NCBI RefSeq assembly: GCF_022201045.2
Contig: NC_068558.1
Coordinates: forward strand, 13,979,501-14,043,500
Direction of reading: 5' to 3'
Length of the DNA stretch: 64,000 nt
DNA from: Citrus sinensis
Lineage: Eukaryota > Streptophyta > Magnoliopsida > Sapindales > Rutaceae
How positions within the stretch are numbered: position 1 is the first letter of the stretch; every line of letters starts with the position of its first letter. This document shows positions 30,939-44,200 of the stretch, one piece after another. The position numbers and the translations under genes were made by a program. The notes under the pieces were generated by a model, which worked only from the letters and a program-made list of their open reading frames with translations, had not been told where the DNA came from and made no database searches.

Positions 30939-33067
30939 ATGGCCAAGATTGGAGGTTCTCTGCTTGTTCCTTGTGTTCAAGAGTTGGTCAAGAATCCTAT
31001 GTTAGTTGTCCCACCCAGATACATACGTCCGGATCAAGATTCACCAATCAATTCTGATGATACTTTGATTTCACAAATACCAGTTATTGACATGCAGAGC
31101 TTGCTTTCTGAAGAATCAATGGATTCTGAGTTAGCCAAGCTCGACTTCGCTTGCAAAGAATGGGGTTTTTTCCAGGTAAAATGATTTAGCAAAGTTTGAA
31201 AATTTTTTTAACTAGAACATGCTTGTCTGTGATTAAGAATAAAAAAAAAATCCTCGCAAAACTCTCAATCACAGTATTTATTTTAGAAATCCAGTCTCCA
31301 TTGATGTTAGCATATCATGAGTTTTCAGTTTTTCCCATCTTGTTCTTTCGCTGTTTTCAGTACTTTTAGGACTGCAGCAGCTTGTGAGATGTGAAGGAAG
31401 TTGTCTCTGTGTTTGTTTGTACAAATTATGAGGAGATATGAGAAGAAAACACCCATCATTTATTTTTGAAACCCAGATTCCATTGATTTATTTGTTTTTG
31501 ACTTTCTTTATTGCTTTACCTTTCCACCAGAGATGGATTGGGCTAGGATTAATTTGTGATTTTCTCATTCCTAAAAGTAACTGGGCAGTAAGTATGAAAA
31601 GATTCTCTTGACAAATTTCACCTACTCTGTCTCAATAACTTTTGGTAGCTAATGAGAAATATGCTTCTGTCAAAATGTGATAAAAGATATACTAATTTTA
31701 TAAGATTCCTGGAGATTATTTGCTGTTACATGGTTTTGCAAATTCAATTTGTGAACCAAACTAGAAGAACTTCATGCTTATTATTGTTATTCAAGAATAT
31801 TGAACTTTCTGCAAAACAATGAGTGAAAAACACTTGTAGAAACTAATCATTGGGAAGATATATAAGCAAATTAAGATTGGTGGTTCATGCAACAGCAATG
31901 TTCTAGGTTGAAATGCAACAAATGCTTTCAGCCATCTTTGACGGTAAATCTTCTCTAAATCAGTCAAATAAGTTGCAATCTGTCTCAGTAAAACACCTGG
32001 ACCACTGTGAACTTAGTGGCATGAGTATTAAATCTTAGATGCTGTTCATTCCTGCATCATTTCAGCTGGTAAACCATGGAGTGAGCTCGGCATTTCTAGA
32101 GAAATTGAAGAAAGAGGTTCAGGGATTCTTCAATCTAAGCATGGAAGAAAAGAAAAAATATTGGCAGCATCCAGGAGATGTAGAAGGATTTGGACAAGCC
32201 TTTGTTGTATCTGAGGAACAAAAGCTTGATTGGGCTGACATTTTCTCCATGATCACTCTTCCAGTTCATCTGAGGAAGCCACACTTATTTCCTAAGCTTC
32301 CTCCTTTGCTCAGGTTCTCTCTGTTTGTGCTTGATATGGATTTGCAAACAAAAAGAGCAAATTAAACCTTCTATGATTCTATCTAATGCTTTATCTTCTT
32401 TTTTCTTCTAGAGACACCTTGGAAGTTTACTCGATGGAGTTAAAATCTCTGGCCATGAACCTGATATCGAAAATGGGAAAAGTTTTAAATATCAAAGATG
32501 AAGAATTGAGAGAATTCTTTGAAAATGGTTTCCAATCAATGAGGATGAACTATTACCCTCCATGTCCTCAGCCGGAGAAGGTTATGGGCCTCACCCCTCA
32601 TTCTGATGGCTCTGCTCTTACCATTCTGCTACAAATCAATGAAGTAGAAGGTCTCCAGATCAAGAATGATGGAAAATGGATTCCTATCACACCGCTGCCA
32701 AATGCTTTCATTGTCAACATCGGAGACACATTGGAGGTAATAATTATGATTACTTTCCTTGGCATTTTTATGTCCCTTCTCATGTGCTCTAATATTTTTA
32801 ACATTGCAGATTATAACCAATGGGACATACCGTAGCATTGAGCATCGTGCAATTGTAAACTCTTTACAAGAAAGACTTTCCATTGCCACATTTTACACAA
32901 AGAGATTAGATGGTGAAATATATCCAGCATCCAGTTTGATCTCTGAAAAAACTCCTGCATTGTTTCGAAGAGTGACAGTTGAAGAATACTTTAGGAACCG
33001 GTATGCTCGTGAGCTTAGGGGAAAATCTCAACTGGATGACCTGAGAATTCAAAATGGTCAAGGCTAG
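30939..33067 (+). CDS. SRG1-like 2-oxoglutarate/Fe(II)-dependent dioxygenase, copy C (intact)
   Basis: Four exons, 30939-31175, 32066-32313, 32412-32736 and 32810-33067, join in frame with GT-AG introns to 355 residues, the usual length for this family. N-terminal DIOX_N region: [29 protein letters not shown]. Core: [31 protein letters not shown] supplies the first His and the Asp iron ligands. [10 protein letters not shown] supplies the second His, and RLSIATF the Arg/Ser that holds 2-oxoglutarate. The closest remembered families are SRG1 and codeine O-demethylase-like enzymes (DOXC class), soluble cytosolic oxidases of specialised metabolites by hydroxylation or demethylation. The substrate cannot be read from sequence. 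All motifs and splice sites are normal, so this is the best functional copy of the array. Confidence 0.88.
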
Positions 33068-34416
33068 TACGATTATTTTGGATAATTGCAGATTTGTGCC
33101 TGGAATCTTCTGATGATAATTGTGCTTATTTTGGATCAGTATCTTTCATTTTTGAAATAGAATTTTTGCAGGCTAGTCATGTTTTTATGATATTTCAAGA
33201 ACTATTTCACTTGCTTTCCGAGTTAAAGATGATTCAAATATGATAACGCTTGCATGTCCAATTACATCCTTATCAACAATATACTTTGTTACAATGTCAC
33301 TGAAGTTGAATATATAACAACATACTTGGGTTATATGTTGTCATTTGGCTTAACCATCCGTCACATTAAGCAGATTGTTGTGATAATGTGTTTTACAACC
33401 TTCCCCAGTAGCATGCATGTTGTTAAAATAAGTAGTTTTTACCGAAAATATTCAGGGCAATAAATTGTAAAAAATTTTGTATTACTTGTAGCAACATTGT
33501 TCGAACATATCTTAAATGTTCCATAGCACACATTGCATGAGTACATAAGTTGTAACTTGTTACCAATAATAATAATAATAAATAGTAATAATAATTATCA
33601 ATAACTAAAAATGAGACAGATGTTACTTACACAAGTGGAACCTCGATTCACAAGCAAAATATGAGGTTTTAATTGGTTGTTATCAGAGAAAAATATAAAG
33701 ATAATTAATGCCTAAACATAAACAGCTATGAATGTATAAATGACTAATTGGCTACAATTTAAATCCTCTATTTTCTTAATAGTGCACAGTCAATTACAAC
33801 ACAACACCAGATTGCAGCGTGTTAGAAAAAGTTTTAGGTAATCATAGCATACTGTCATTTGTTCATTCATTTCTTATGACATATATGTTTTAATCAATTA
33901 TGATAATTACCCTTGTAACAAGATTTGCATAGATAAAAAGTCAAGAGCAATGGTGGATGATAATCTTTTAACTGCAGACCCGCAATGGTGGATTACTCTC
34001 ACAAGTTAAGAGCAAATGCTGACAAGCTCAAAATAATACATTTTAAACTGTTGCAATGCTCCAAGACCAATACCAAGTTGTGAAAGAAAAATAAAAAGGA
34101 GAAAAGACAACAAAACGCAGTATTGAAAATACCTTCACCTTTTGGGTTGATGACAAGGTGGGAACCACAAATAATTAATTGGCTGATGGTTTGTTATCGT
34201 TATCAATAGAGGATAGTTTTGACCTGCGAATATTTTATTATGCATTCGAAACATGTGCAAAAAATAAAAAAAATACTTCATGAATGGTTAGGTGGAGGAA
34301 GCTGATTAATTTCTTGGAAAAAGATTCCTTTTTACTTTTGTGATTGTCAGCACTCAGTCTTGTTCCAAAACCAATACAAAGCTGCAGCAATCTTGAAAGG
34401 ATTTGAGGAACAAAAG
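33068..34416. other. Spacer between copies C and D, duplicated at 56451-57557
   Basis: Contains the 3' UTR of copy C, an (AAT)n run near 33570, and the promoter of copy D. Most of it, to about 34200, is collinear with 56451-57557 with small indels, so gene and downstream flank were copied together. No other coding signal. Confidence 0.6.
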
Positions 34417-36461
34417 ATGGCCCAGATTGCAAGATCTCTCCTTGTGCCTTGTGTTCAAGAGTTGGTCAAGAATCCTGCGTTAGTTGTCCCCGACAGATAC
34501 ATACGTCCAGATCAAGATTCACCCCTCATTTCTGATGATACTTTGATTTCACAGATACCAGTTATTGACATGCAAAGCTTACTTTCTGGAGAATCAATGG
34601 ATTCTGAGCTAGCCAAGCTCGACTTCGTTTGCAAAGAATGGGGTTTTTTCCAGGTATAATTCTTTAGCAAAATTAGAAAATTGTTTCGCCAGAACATGCT
34701 TGTTTGTGAACAAGAATCGAGAAATATGCAAATTCTCAATCAAATAGGCAAAATTAAAATTCATATTTATTTCTTAAACCCACGTATCATTGATGTTAGC
34801 AGATCATGGTTTCACTTTTCGGTGTTGTCAGTGGCTTAGGACTGCAGCTTGTGAAAAGAAGAACTTGTCTCTGGTTTATTTATTATTGACTTTCTATACT
34901 GCTTTACCTTTCCCCCTCCAGACATGGGTTAATTAGCTATTTCATTCCTAAATGTCAAACACGCAATATGTATTAAAAAGACGGTCTTGAGAAATTTCAC
35001 CTCCTCTGCCTCAATAGCTTTTGGTACCTTATGAGAAATATGCTTCTGTCAAAATTTTAAAAGATATACTATAGTAAATTGTGTAAGACCTCTTAGAAAA
35101 TGTACTCATTTCTGTATTCAATGTTGCAAATTTACTCTAATTTAAAGATAATTCGAAGTAACATTGAGATTATTTGCTGTTGTATGATTTTTCAAATTCT
35201 AGGTGTGAACAAACCACAAGAACTTCATGCTTATTATAGTTATTCTAGAATAACCGAAATTTCTCCGATAGAATGAGTAAAAACACCTGTGGAAACTAAT
35301 TGTTGAGAAGATTTAAATGTACCAAATGCTTTTAGCTATCTTTGATGGTAAATCTTATCTCCAAATCAGTCAGATAAGTTGCAATCTGTCTTAATAAAAC
35401 ATCTGGACTCTTGTGAGCTTAGTGGCGCGATTATTAAATCTTTCCTGTATTTCTTTCAGCTGGTAAATCATGGAATGAGCACAGCATTTCTAGAGAAATT
35501 AAAGAAAGAGGTTGAGGGATTCTTCAATCTCAGCATGGAAGAAAAGAAAAAATATTGGCAGCATCCAGGAGATATAGAAGGATTTGGACAAGCCTTTGTT
35601 GTATCCGAGGAACAAAAGCTTGATTGGGCTGACCTTTTCTCCATGATGACTCTTCCAGTTCATCTGAGGAAGCCACACTTATTTCCTAAGCTCCCTCCTT
35701 CCCTCAGGCTCTCTCTCTCTCTCTCTCTCTCTCTGTTTCTACGTCAATGTCATTTTGATTTGCAAACAAATAAAGGATAGTGCATCTTCTTTTCCTGTAG
35801 AGAGACCTTGGAAGTTTACTCAATGGAATTAAAAACCCTAGCCGAGAACCTAATATCGAAAATGGGAGAAGTGTTAAATATCAAAGATGAAGAAATGAGA
35901 GAATTCTTTGAAAATGGAGTGCAAGCAATGAGGATGAATTATTACCCTCCATGTCCTCAGCCCGAGAAGGTTATGGGCCTGTCGCCGCATTCTGATGCAG
36001 CTGCACTTACCATTCTGCGACAACTTAATGAAGTGGAGGGTCTCCAGATAAAGAAGGATGGAAAGTGGATTCCTGTTACCCCACTCCCGGATGCTTTCAT
36101 TGTCAACATTGGAGACACATTGGAGGTAATAATTATTATAAATTACCTTAACCTGGCATTTTTATGCGCTTGCTTATGTGCTTTAATAATTTTTGCATGG
36201 CAGATTATAACCAATGGGACATACCCTAGCATTGAGCATCGCGCAGTTGTAAACTCTGTACAGGAAAGACTTTCCATTGCCACAGCTTACTCACTGAGAT
36301 ATGATGGTGAAGTATATCCTGCCTCCAGTTTGATCTCTGAAAAAACTCCTCCTTTGTTTAGAAGAGTGAGAATTGAAGAATACTTTAGGAGCCGGTATGC
36401 TCGTGAGCTTAGGGGAAAATCTCAGCTGGATTCCCTGAGAATTCAACATAGTCAAGGCTAG
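34417..36461 (+). CDS. SRG1-like dioxygenase, copy D (open, but with a GC splice donor)
   Basis: Exons 34417-34653, 35460-35707, 35801-36125 and 36204-36461 mirror copy C exactly in length and join to 355 residues. Iron and co-substrate motifs are intact (HSD in [31 protein letters not shown]). Differences from C include Asp for Pro before RYIRPDQD, and Ala-Ala after HSD. The exon 2 donor is CAG|GC instead of CAG|GT and runs into a (CT)n tract (35709-35734). GC donors can work, but the rest of the site lacks the usual AAGT, so splicing may be weak or shifted. If it splices, it is an active paralogue of copy C, possibly with another substrate preference. Confidence 0.8.
35709..35734. repeat. 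(CT)n microsatellite in intron 2 of copy D
   Basis: About 13 CT units starting at the altered splice donor. A similar run occurs in copy E near 37788-37810, so it predates or recurs between the paralogues. Confidence 0.85.
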
Positions 36462-37540
36462 TATAAGTTTATTTCGGATAACTAAAGAGTTTGGTACAAA
36501 AACTCTGAAGGACCTTGCTATTAAGATTGTGTGTGGAACTGAAAATAAGAAATACGTTCTATGAAGACTGTGGTATAACCTGCTATGCTAGGGTCGATGT
36601 GTTTCTAATAGCTCTATCATTTGAGATACTGAATAGACCATGTAATAATCTTATGCCTGGAATCTTCCGATGATATATAGTGGTGCTTATATCAGACCAG
36701 TATCTCTCTTTCTTGAAATAGAATTTTTACTCCTTTGCCAAGTTATTATTATTTTGCTTTTAAAGGATTTGCATGGAATGAGACCTCATCTACTAAATAC
36801 CACCCTTTGTCCCATATTGTTACTCGAGCGCAGATATCTGCAAATTGCGAATTACGTTCACAACCAGCTAAGCTACACCTGCCGTGAGGCACCCAAGTTT
36901 GTACTTTTTCATTTGGACATGCTTGGTTTGTTAATAGTAGTCTGGCGTCAAGAATTAAGAAATCTGTATACTCTCAATCGAAGAGCACAGTCGATCAAAT
37001 TCAGATTAGATTGTGTTTCATTCTTATAGGTCAAGTAGGCCACAAATTTGGCCTACTCTGTATCAATGCTTTCTTGCTCTGTAAGTTAGCAATAAGAAAG
37101 CTGTAACAAAATTTGAGTGTAGGTAGTCTTAACCAAGCCTGTTTAAGCACTCTTTTTTTTTTTTTTTGTCTGAGAATTGAGGGATGTAACTGACCTTGTT
37201 CGATTATGTATCCATCTAACTTGCTTTCTTTTATAGCTGAGACGAAAATCCTGCATTTAAAATTAAATTGTCTTTAATATCTTTCAGATGTGTAGGCTTA
37301 CGGTAGTTTGAGAAGAACTATAAGCAAATTTATGATGGAGTATAATGCAAATGCGATGCTATTAGTTTATTAAAATCTAACAAATACTTTTATTCATCTC
37401 ACTCAGTAAATTTTGCCTGAATTAGTCCAATAAGTTGTACTCTGTCTCAGCAAAATACCTTGACCAAAATAAATTTATCAAGCAAATTTATGATAGATTA
37501 TTAATGTCTTAGCTGTTTTTCTGTTTCTGAATTGTTTCAG
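36462..37540. other. Spacer between copies D and E
   Basis: The segment near 36655-36730 resembles the 3' flank of copy C (near 33085-33170), consistent with tandem duplication. An open frame at 36670-37029 has no family resemblance. No exon 1 for copy E was found here. Confidence 0.4.
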
Positions 37541-38796
37541 CTGGTAAATCATGGAGTGAGCTCTGCATTTCTAGAGAACGTAAAGAAAGAGATTCCAGAA
37601 TTCTTCAATCTAAGCATGGAAAAAAAAAATTGGCAGTCTCCAGGAGATGTGGAAGGATTTGGACAAGCATTTGTTGTATCCGAGGAACAAAAGCTTGATT
37701 GGAATAACATTTTCTTCATGACAACTCTTCCAGTTCATCTGAGGAAACCCCACTTGTTTCATAAGCTCCCTCTTTCCCCCTCAAATTTCTCTCTCTCTCT
37801 CTCTCTCTCTAGTCAGTTATTTGATGATTGCAAATGCATTATGTTCAGAGAAAGATCCCAAGTCAGTTATATCTAGTAAAATTTGACAACCACTTATGAT
37901 TTCGAAAGAATACTGCTAAATAATAACTTATTTAACAATCCACCACAATCATATACTAAACCTTCTAATTGCGTCTTCTTTTTTCTTGTAGGAAATCTTG
38001 GAATTTATTCAGTGGAGTTAAAAATCTCTGGCCATGAACCTGGTATCGAAAATGGGAAAAGTTTTAATTATCAAAGTTGAAGAATTGAGAGAATACTTTG
38101 AAAACGGTTTCCAATCAATAGGGATGAACTATTACCCTCCATGTCCTCAGCCGGAGAAGATTGTGGGCCTCACACCTCATTCTGATGACTCTGCTCTTAC
38201 CATTCTGCTAGAAATCAATGAAGTAGAAGGTCTCCAGATCAAGAAGGATGGAAAGTGGATTCCTGTTACACCTTTCCCAAATGCTTTCGTTGTCAACATT
38301 GGAGTCGTGTTGGAGGTAATTATTATGATAAGTTATTTTAACTTGATATTCATATGAGCTAGCTAATGTGTGCTTTCATTAATTCCTGTTGCTCCACTCC
38401 CTAATGCTTTCATTGTCGACATTGGAGAGACAATGGAGGTAATAATTATAGTAAATTACTTAACTTGGCATTTATATGCGCCTGCTCATGTGATTTAATA
38501 ATTTTTACATGCAGATTGTAACCAATGGGACATACCGTAGCATTGAGCATCGTGTAATTGTAAACTCTGTACAAGGAAGACTTTCCATTGGCACAATTTA
38601 CTTAGTGATATATGATGGTGAAATGTACCCTGCGTCCAATTTGGTCGCTGAAAATAATCCTCCATTGTTTAAAAGAGTGCCAGTTGAAGAATACTTCAGG
38701 AACCTGTGTGCTCGTAAGCTTAGGGGAAAATCTCCTCTGGATGCCTTGAGAATTGAACATGTTCAAGACAAGTATAAGTTTATTTTGGATAACTAA
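37541..38796 (+). pseudogene. SRG1-like dioxygenase, copy E (no exon 1, frameshifted)
   Basis: Exon 2 begins at 37541 with [13 protein letters not shown] but lacks two codons around KKYWQ and has lost the normal donor in a CT-rich stretch. Exon 3 (from about 37992) has an extra A in an A-run (near 38023), shifting the frame; from about 38034 the original frame reopens to GVVLE, where siblings have GDTLE. A second partial copy of the exon 3 end and its intron start lies at about 38382-38500. Exon 4 runs 38515-38796 with the His and RLSI motifs and an extended C-terminus (EHVQDKYKFILDN). No exon 1 was found upstream. It is non-functional as a whole enzyme. Confidence 0.82.
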
Positions 38797-39344
38797 AGAG
38801 TGCAGTACAAAAACCGTGGGGACCTTGCTATTACAATTGTGTGTGGAACTAAAAATAAAAAATGAGTATAAGAATAATAAATCATTTGGTGAAAATCATC
38901 ACCTAAATTTAGGAATATGCATGTTCTATCACCAAGAATTAATAACAGAATATACGGCAGCGTACCTAAGATCATAATGCATAATTTGTCTCTAGAGTCT
39001 AGTAGTTTGTCTTCCAAATTAATAGGTTCTCCTAGACAATCCTTTAAACTTCTCTCTGCACTCTCTCTAATGATGAGATGTCAATAGAGAATAGAACGAT
39101 ATGTGCGACCTAGGGACAATAACTACTTATATAAACAAAATTTCATCTTGTCCTTATGTATTCTTATTCAAACCCATCATGGAAATAGAAATCAGTCTTA
39201 AGTCTCTGTACATTAAAGGCCCACAATCGATTAGATACATTAAAGCCCAAATTATTGAAAACCTTAATAGATCATTTTTAATTTGCCTTAATCTTATATA
39301 ATAGTTCACAACATATAATTTGCCTTAATCTTATATAAACCTCT
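38797..39344. other. Unidentified spacer with a 22-bp direct repeat
   Basis: Possibly remnants of an LTR, but no ends or primer site were recognised. taatttgccttaatcttata occurs twice, at 39279-39300 and 39316-39337, the second next to the truncated LTR that follows. Confidence 0.35.
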
Positions 39345-40153
39345 ATTGTTCATGTTTCTTTTATGGATTATGAACTAAATTTATTTGTGGTTGAGTGATA
39401 AACGATCTTGATGGTCCATTGACTGTATAAATGTGTTGCTGTATGTTTACTGTAGTATTTTATTTTGATAATATTTATTTATATTCATTATTTTGGCTGA
39501 CCACCCATTTAATGATACAAGCTAAGAAAGAGCCACAAAAGGGCTTATCTTAGTGTAACATATCAGAGTAATACTTCGTTTTAGATTGGGTTTATTGAGT
39601 TGAGTTTTACTTGAGTCCAAAAGGGCCATGCCTAATCCAAAATTAGTGATGAATTAGACAAAGAAATTCACATTGTAGGGTAAATAGAACCTAAATGTGT
39701 AATGTTATATCTTATGTTGGCATAACAATTGGTTACTGTTAGGTTGCATAAGGATATAAGACATCTAACATGCGACAGCTGAGGATACAATATAATTTTG
39801 CCCAGTGTTGCAACAAATGTTGTAGCAACTGAGCCAAAGATTAGAAGAAACAGTCAAAACCATTAAGAGAGTTTAATCACTCAACTACTCCATTCTCATT
39901 GGCTTTCTTCTCGTGTTTGACATGAGAATTTTATTTATTGCCTTTTTAGTTATTACATTTTATAGTTTAATTAGTTGTTTAGTCTCATTAATTATTTTGT
40001 CTTAATTTAGAATACAAGCTGCACTGTTAAGGATTGTTGTAGCAATTCTGATAACATCAATCCATGTGGAGACGATCTTCAATATTTATCATTATATTAC
40101 TTGTTGTATACACTTGCAGATTGATACTAATAATACAAGGAAAAGTTGCAACA
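39345..40153 (+). repeat. 5'-truncated LTR, same family as 42570-44036 and 53340-54802
   Basis: From about 39345 it follows the solo LTR at about 43245-44036 closely (gaccacccatttaatgata, cgacagctgaggatacaa, gtggagacgatcttcaat), then ends gttgcaaca at 40153. The first ~670 bp of the LTR are missing. Copia coding sequence resumes at 40154, so this LTR was inserted in the copia element. Confidence 0.65.
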
Positions 40154-40801
40154 GATATCAGTTTTTTAGAAAATGAATTTTCTAGCATTGAAAAAGTGGA
40201 TAATGATTTTCAATTTTATGAATTAGAAGATCTAAATGGGGTTATCACTTCTAATGTCGATATTGGCATTAGTGCGAATCCTCTAGAGATTGTTACTCTG
40301 AGTAGGAGTGAAACACTGGACACTTCGATTCCAATTAGGAAATTGACTCGAAAGAGTAGTCGTAAGCCAATTCCTTGTCGTTATTTTGAGATTGAGGGAG
40401 AAGTTTTATGATTACTTCACACGATAGTGAAGAGCCAAATACTTTTAATGAAGCTCTCACATCGTCTACTAGGGATTTATAGATGAAAGCAATTGAAGAA
40501 GAGATAGAATCTATGAAAGTTAATCAAGTTTGGGACTTACTTGAATTTCTGCCTAATCGTAAAACTATCGGAAACAAATGGGTTCTCCAAATAAAACGTA
40601 AAGTGGATGGGACAATCAAGAGATACAAAGTAAGATTAGTCGCTAAAGGCTATACCTAAGAGAAGGGAATAGACTATAAAGAAACCTTTTCTCCTATGGT
40701 AAGGTTTGCTTCTATACAGTTAATTTTGGTCATCATTGTACATCTAGACCTTGAATTACATCAGATGGATGTACATATTGCATTTCTCTAGATAATGGAA
40801 C
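40154..40801 (+). pseudogene. Ty1/copia polyprotein relic, 5' part (reverse transcriptase start)
   Basis: Plus-strand reading gives the copia inter-domain RxSxRxxP..RYFEIEGE region, then VWDLLEF.., KTIGNKWVLQIKRKVDGTIKRYKVRLVAKGYT and KETFSPMVRFASIQLILVI, the start of reverse transcriptase. There are in-frame stops (for example in GYT-stop-EKG near 40658 and before MKAIEEE near 40482). It ends at AFL near 40788, where the hAT element starts. Gag, protease and integrase are absent. Confidence 0.8.
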
Positions 40802-41273
40802 TGAGAGGTAGGCAAATTTGGTTTGGATCAGTTTGAGACAAATTATCAAACCTATCCAAACTGATATCGACCTAAATTTTTTTTAAACCAAACCATCTGG
40901 ATTGGTTTTTTTCTTGGTTTGAGCTTATTAGCTAAAAGCTCACCTCTTTTATATTGTTGTACCTAAATTATTTGTTATTTTTTTGTGTCATAATCCAAAT
41001 TGATATCTCTTTTATATTATTCGTATTTACATAACAATTCAAAGATACATCCATACAAGTTTATAACAGAATACATCCTAATAAAGAAGTTCTCAACCTG
41101 TTCATTCAAAACAAACTCACAAAATTAAAATAAACTTGAACAACATTTGACAATCAAAATATCGTGCATCTTGTCCGTCAAAACTTATGGCCCAATTAAT
41201 TTTGATTTGTCAAAATCTGCATAAAATGACAAAAAATGATTAGTTAGAATGCTTAACTTAGAAAATAATATAA

Positions 41274-44200
41274 TTATATTATATGTAAAGCATAGGTACC
41301 TTGCTCCACAGACGTACATAATTCCAAATCACTAAAGTATGATGATGATACTTCTACATCAAACTTCCTAATATAATTTTCATCCATACCAGTTGCTTTA
41401 AGCCATTGTTGACTATATATCAAAGCCTCTACCATTGTAGGGGTTAATGAACTTCGAAATGCATAGACTACACGACCTCCAGCACTAAAAGCAAATTCAG
41501 AAGCCACAGTAGATACATGAATTTCTAACACATCCTTTGCAATTTGTGACAGTCCCAAACCTTGCACTATTTGCAATCCACCAACCCAAAACATCAAACC
41601 AATCATCAGTTTCATCCTCGCTATGGTAGAACAAATACCTTTCAACCTCATTTTTCAAATAAATGGAATCTTTCTGCACTTTTAACTGCTTATATTGAGT
41701 CTTTGTATTAATAAATGCATAGACCTTGCCACTTTTCCTTCTTAAACCCACATCAATTGCGAAAACATCATTAGTAGATTGGCTACCATCACCAGAAGTA
41801 GATTCCACAAGACAGTAGGTTTTATATAGCTATGAAAATAAATTTAAGTAAATATGAATACATTTACAGAAAAAAATAAAGTAACTATTGTTATAACTGA
41901 ATCTAATTTGAAAGTTTAAGAATACACCTTTAAAAGTAGCTTCTTAATGTTTGATGTAATTTCTTTCGCTTTCTCAAGATTATGCAATTTTTTAAAGCAA
42001 AATGACACATAATCCAATTTGTACCTTAGACAAGAAATAAATTGGAGTAAATAATTATCACAATTGATTTTATCATAAAAAATAAAAAATTCAAATGAAA
42101 TAACAGATTTTTACCTTGGATCAAGTACCACAACAATGATCAACAACTGATATGTAGTGTCCACAGAACCCCAATACTTCTCACACTTTATTTTCATTTT
42201 TTCTACCCTTTTACTAAGAAGCACCTCCTCTTTTTCAATAAATAAATGCAACTAGGTTTGAATGGTGCAAAGATGATGAAAATACAAGTTAGATGTGACA
42301 GATAATGAAGCACTGAAATCAACTGTAACATTATTAAAAAAATTCAAAAACTCAATAAATATTTTAGCACTTTTCCAATCTTCTATTATGGGTAGCCTGA
42401 TCTGTTCTACTTTCCTCTCATTGAAAAAACTCATATATGGTCCATTATATTCCTCTTCTTCCAAACTTTCAAAAGCTTTTTGAAAGTGTATAGCTCTGGA
42501 CAACATAGTGTAGGTAGAATTCCTTTATATTCAATTTTCTCTCTCTCAACACATGATTTAAATTTATAATGATAACTCTATGAAATGAGAGTTATCATGG
42601 CACTTTGAGACTTAAATCATGATTACTTAGAGAGTAAATGATATGTTTTTATTGCATTTTAGTAATGTTTTGCATAAACATCCATCTTAGTTTACTTTTA
42701 ATAAGTTTTGTTTGATTCAGAATAAATTGTGTGCTTAAATCATATGCATAATTGTAGGTGACCAGAAGTTTAAATTTCAAGTAAGGAATGCGGCTGCAAT
42801 AGACTTGTAAAGATAAGGAAAGAACTTAATTAGAGAAGAATTGAAACAAGTCTGGAATAGTGCAGATACTGAAGCCATTGCTGTAGCACTGTTGTTGTAG
42901 CATCGTTGCTATAGCAATTATAGAGCATTGACAGAGAAGATTTCGCGCGAGATACTTTGAAGTTTGCGGTCTGGAGTTTCCTAAATTAGAAGCTGAATGC
43001 CCTAGGCTTCCAGTTGCCCTAATTTTAAGCTATAAAAAGAGCACACACGCAAAGAAAAGGGAGCTGTCATTGGAGAAGAAAAATAGATAAACAACACAAG
43101 AAAAAACAAAGATCAAGAGAGAGAATTGGGGGCTGTAACTAAGGAATTTGAGAAGAACATCAAGCGGATCGCACTCTTATTTTTTGTTCTCTTGTTTCTA
43201 TCTCGTTATGATGAATTGTTTGATGGCTGAAACTATTTTACTTCTTGTTTTATCACAAATTATTAACTAAATTTACTTGTGGTTGAGTAATGAACAAACT
43301 TGATGGTTAATTGACTAATATTATGTGTTGTTGCATGTTTGCTATAGCACGTTGTTTTGATAATACTTATTTCAATTTACTATTTTGGTTGACCACCCAT
43401 TTAGTGATACTCGTTAAGAAAGAGCCTAAAAAAGGCTTGTCTTAGTGGAACATATCAAAGCAATACTTGGTTTTAGATTGGGTTTCCTGAGTTAGGTTTA
43501 ACTTGATTTGAAATGGGTCATGCTTAATATAAAATTAGTGATGAACTAGACATAGGGATTCACCTTGTAGGGTAATTAAAATCTAAAATGTGTAATGCTA
43601 TATCTGATGTTAGCATAACAATTGGTCACTGTTAAGTTGCATTTAGATATAAGACATTCAACTTGCGACAGCTGAGGATACATAAGGATTCTGCCCAGTG
43701 CTGTAGCAAATGCTATAGCAATCGAGCCAACATTAGAAAAATAGTCATAACTATTAAGTGAGTTTAATCGCTCAAGTACTCTATTCCCCTTGGTAACATT
43801 CTTGTATTTACTATGGTATTTTACTTTATTGCATTTTTCTTATTGCGTTTTTATTTTTATTATTTCATTAGTTTAATAATTTATTTTAATTCTTGTTTAG
43901 AATAAAAATTGCACTGATAAAATTACTGTAGCAATTCCTATAACAACCTATTGAGACAATCTTGAGTACTCATCATTGTATTACTTATTGTGTACACTTG
44001 CACATTGACATCAATAGCATTAGAAAACCTACAACATGCAACCTCAAACCTGAAGACCTCACATACATAATTGCATTGCGAATGCTAGTAATTGAGTCAT
44101 GCATCTCTTTCAGCCCTTCAGTCACAATTATATTAAAAATATGGGCACAACACCACAAATGTAAATAATCTCCATCTAAAATCATTGCATCACCCTTCTA

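Noticed and set aside
36670..37029. 119-codon frame between dioxygenase copies D and E
   Set aside because: Resembles no protein, and its start overlaps the conserved 3' flank of the array.
40064..40153. N-terminal part of the open frame beginning MWRRSS
   Set aside because: This part is LTR sequence; only the portion after 40153 is copia coding sequence, so the fusion is artificial.
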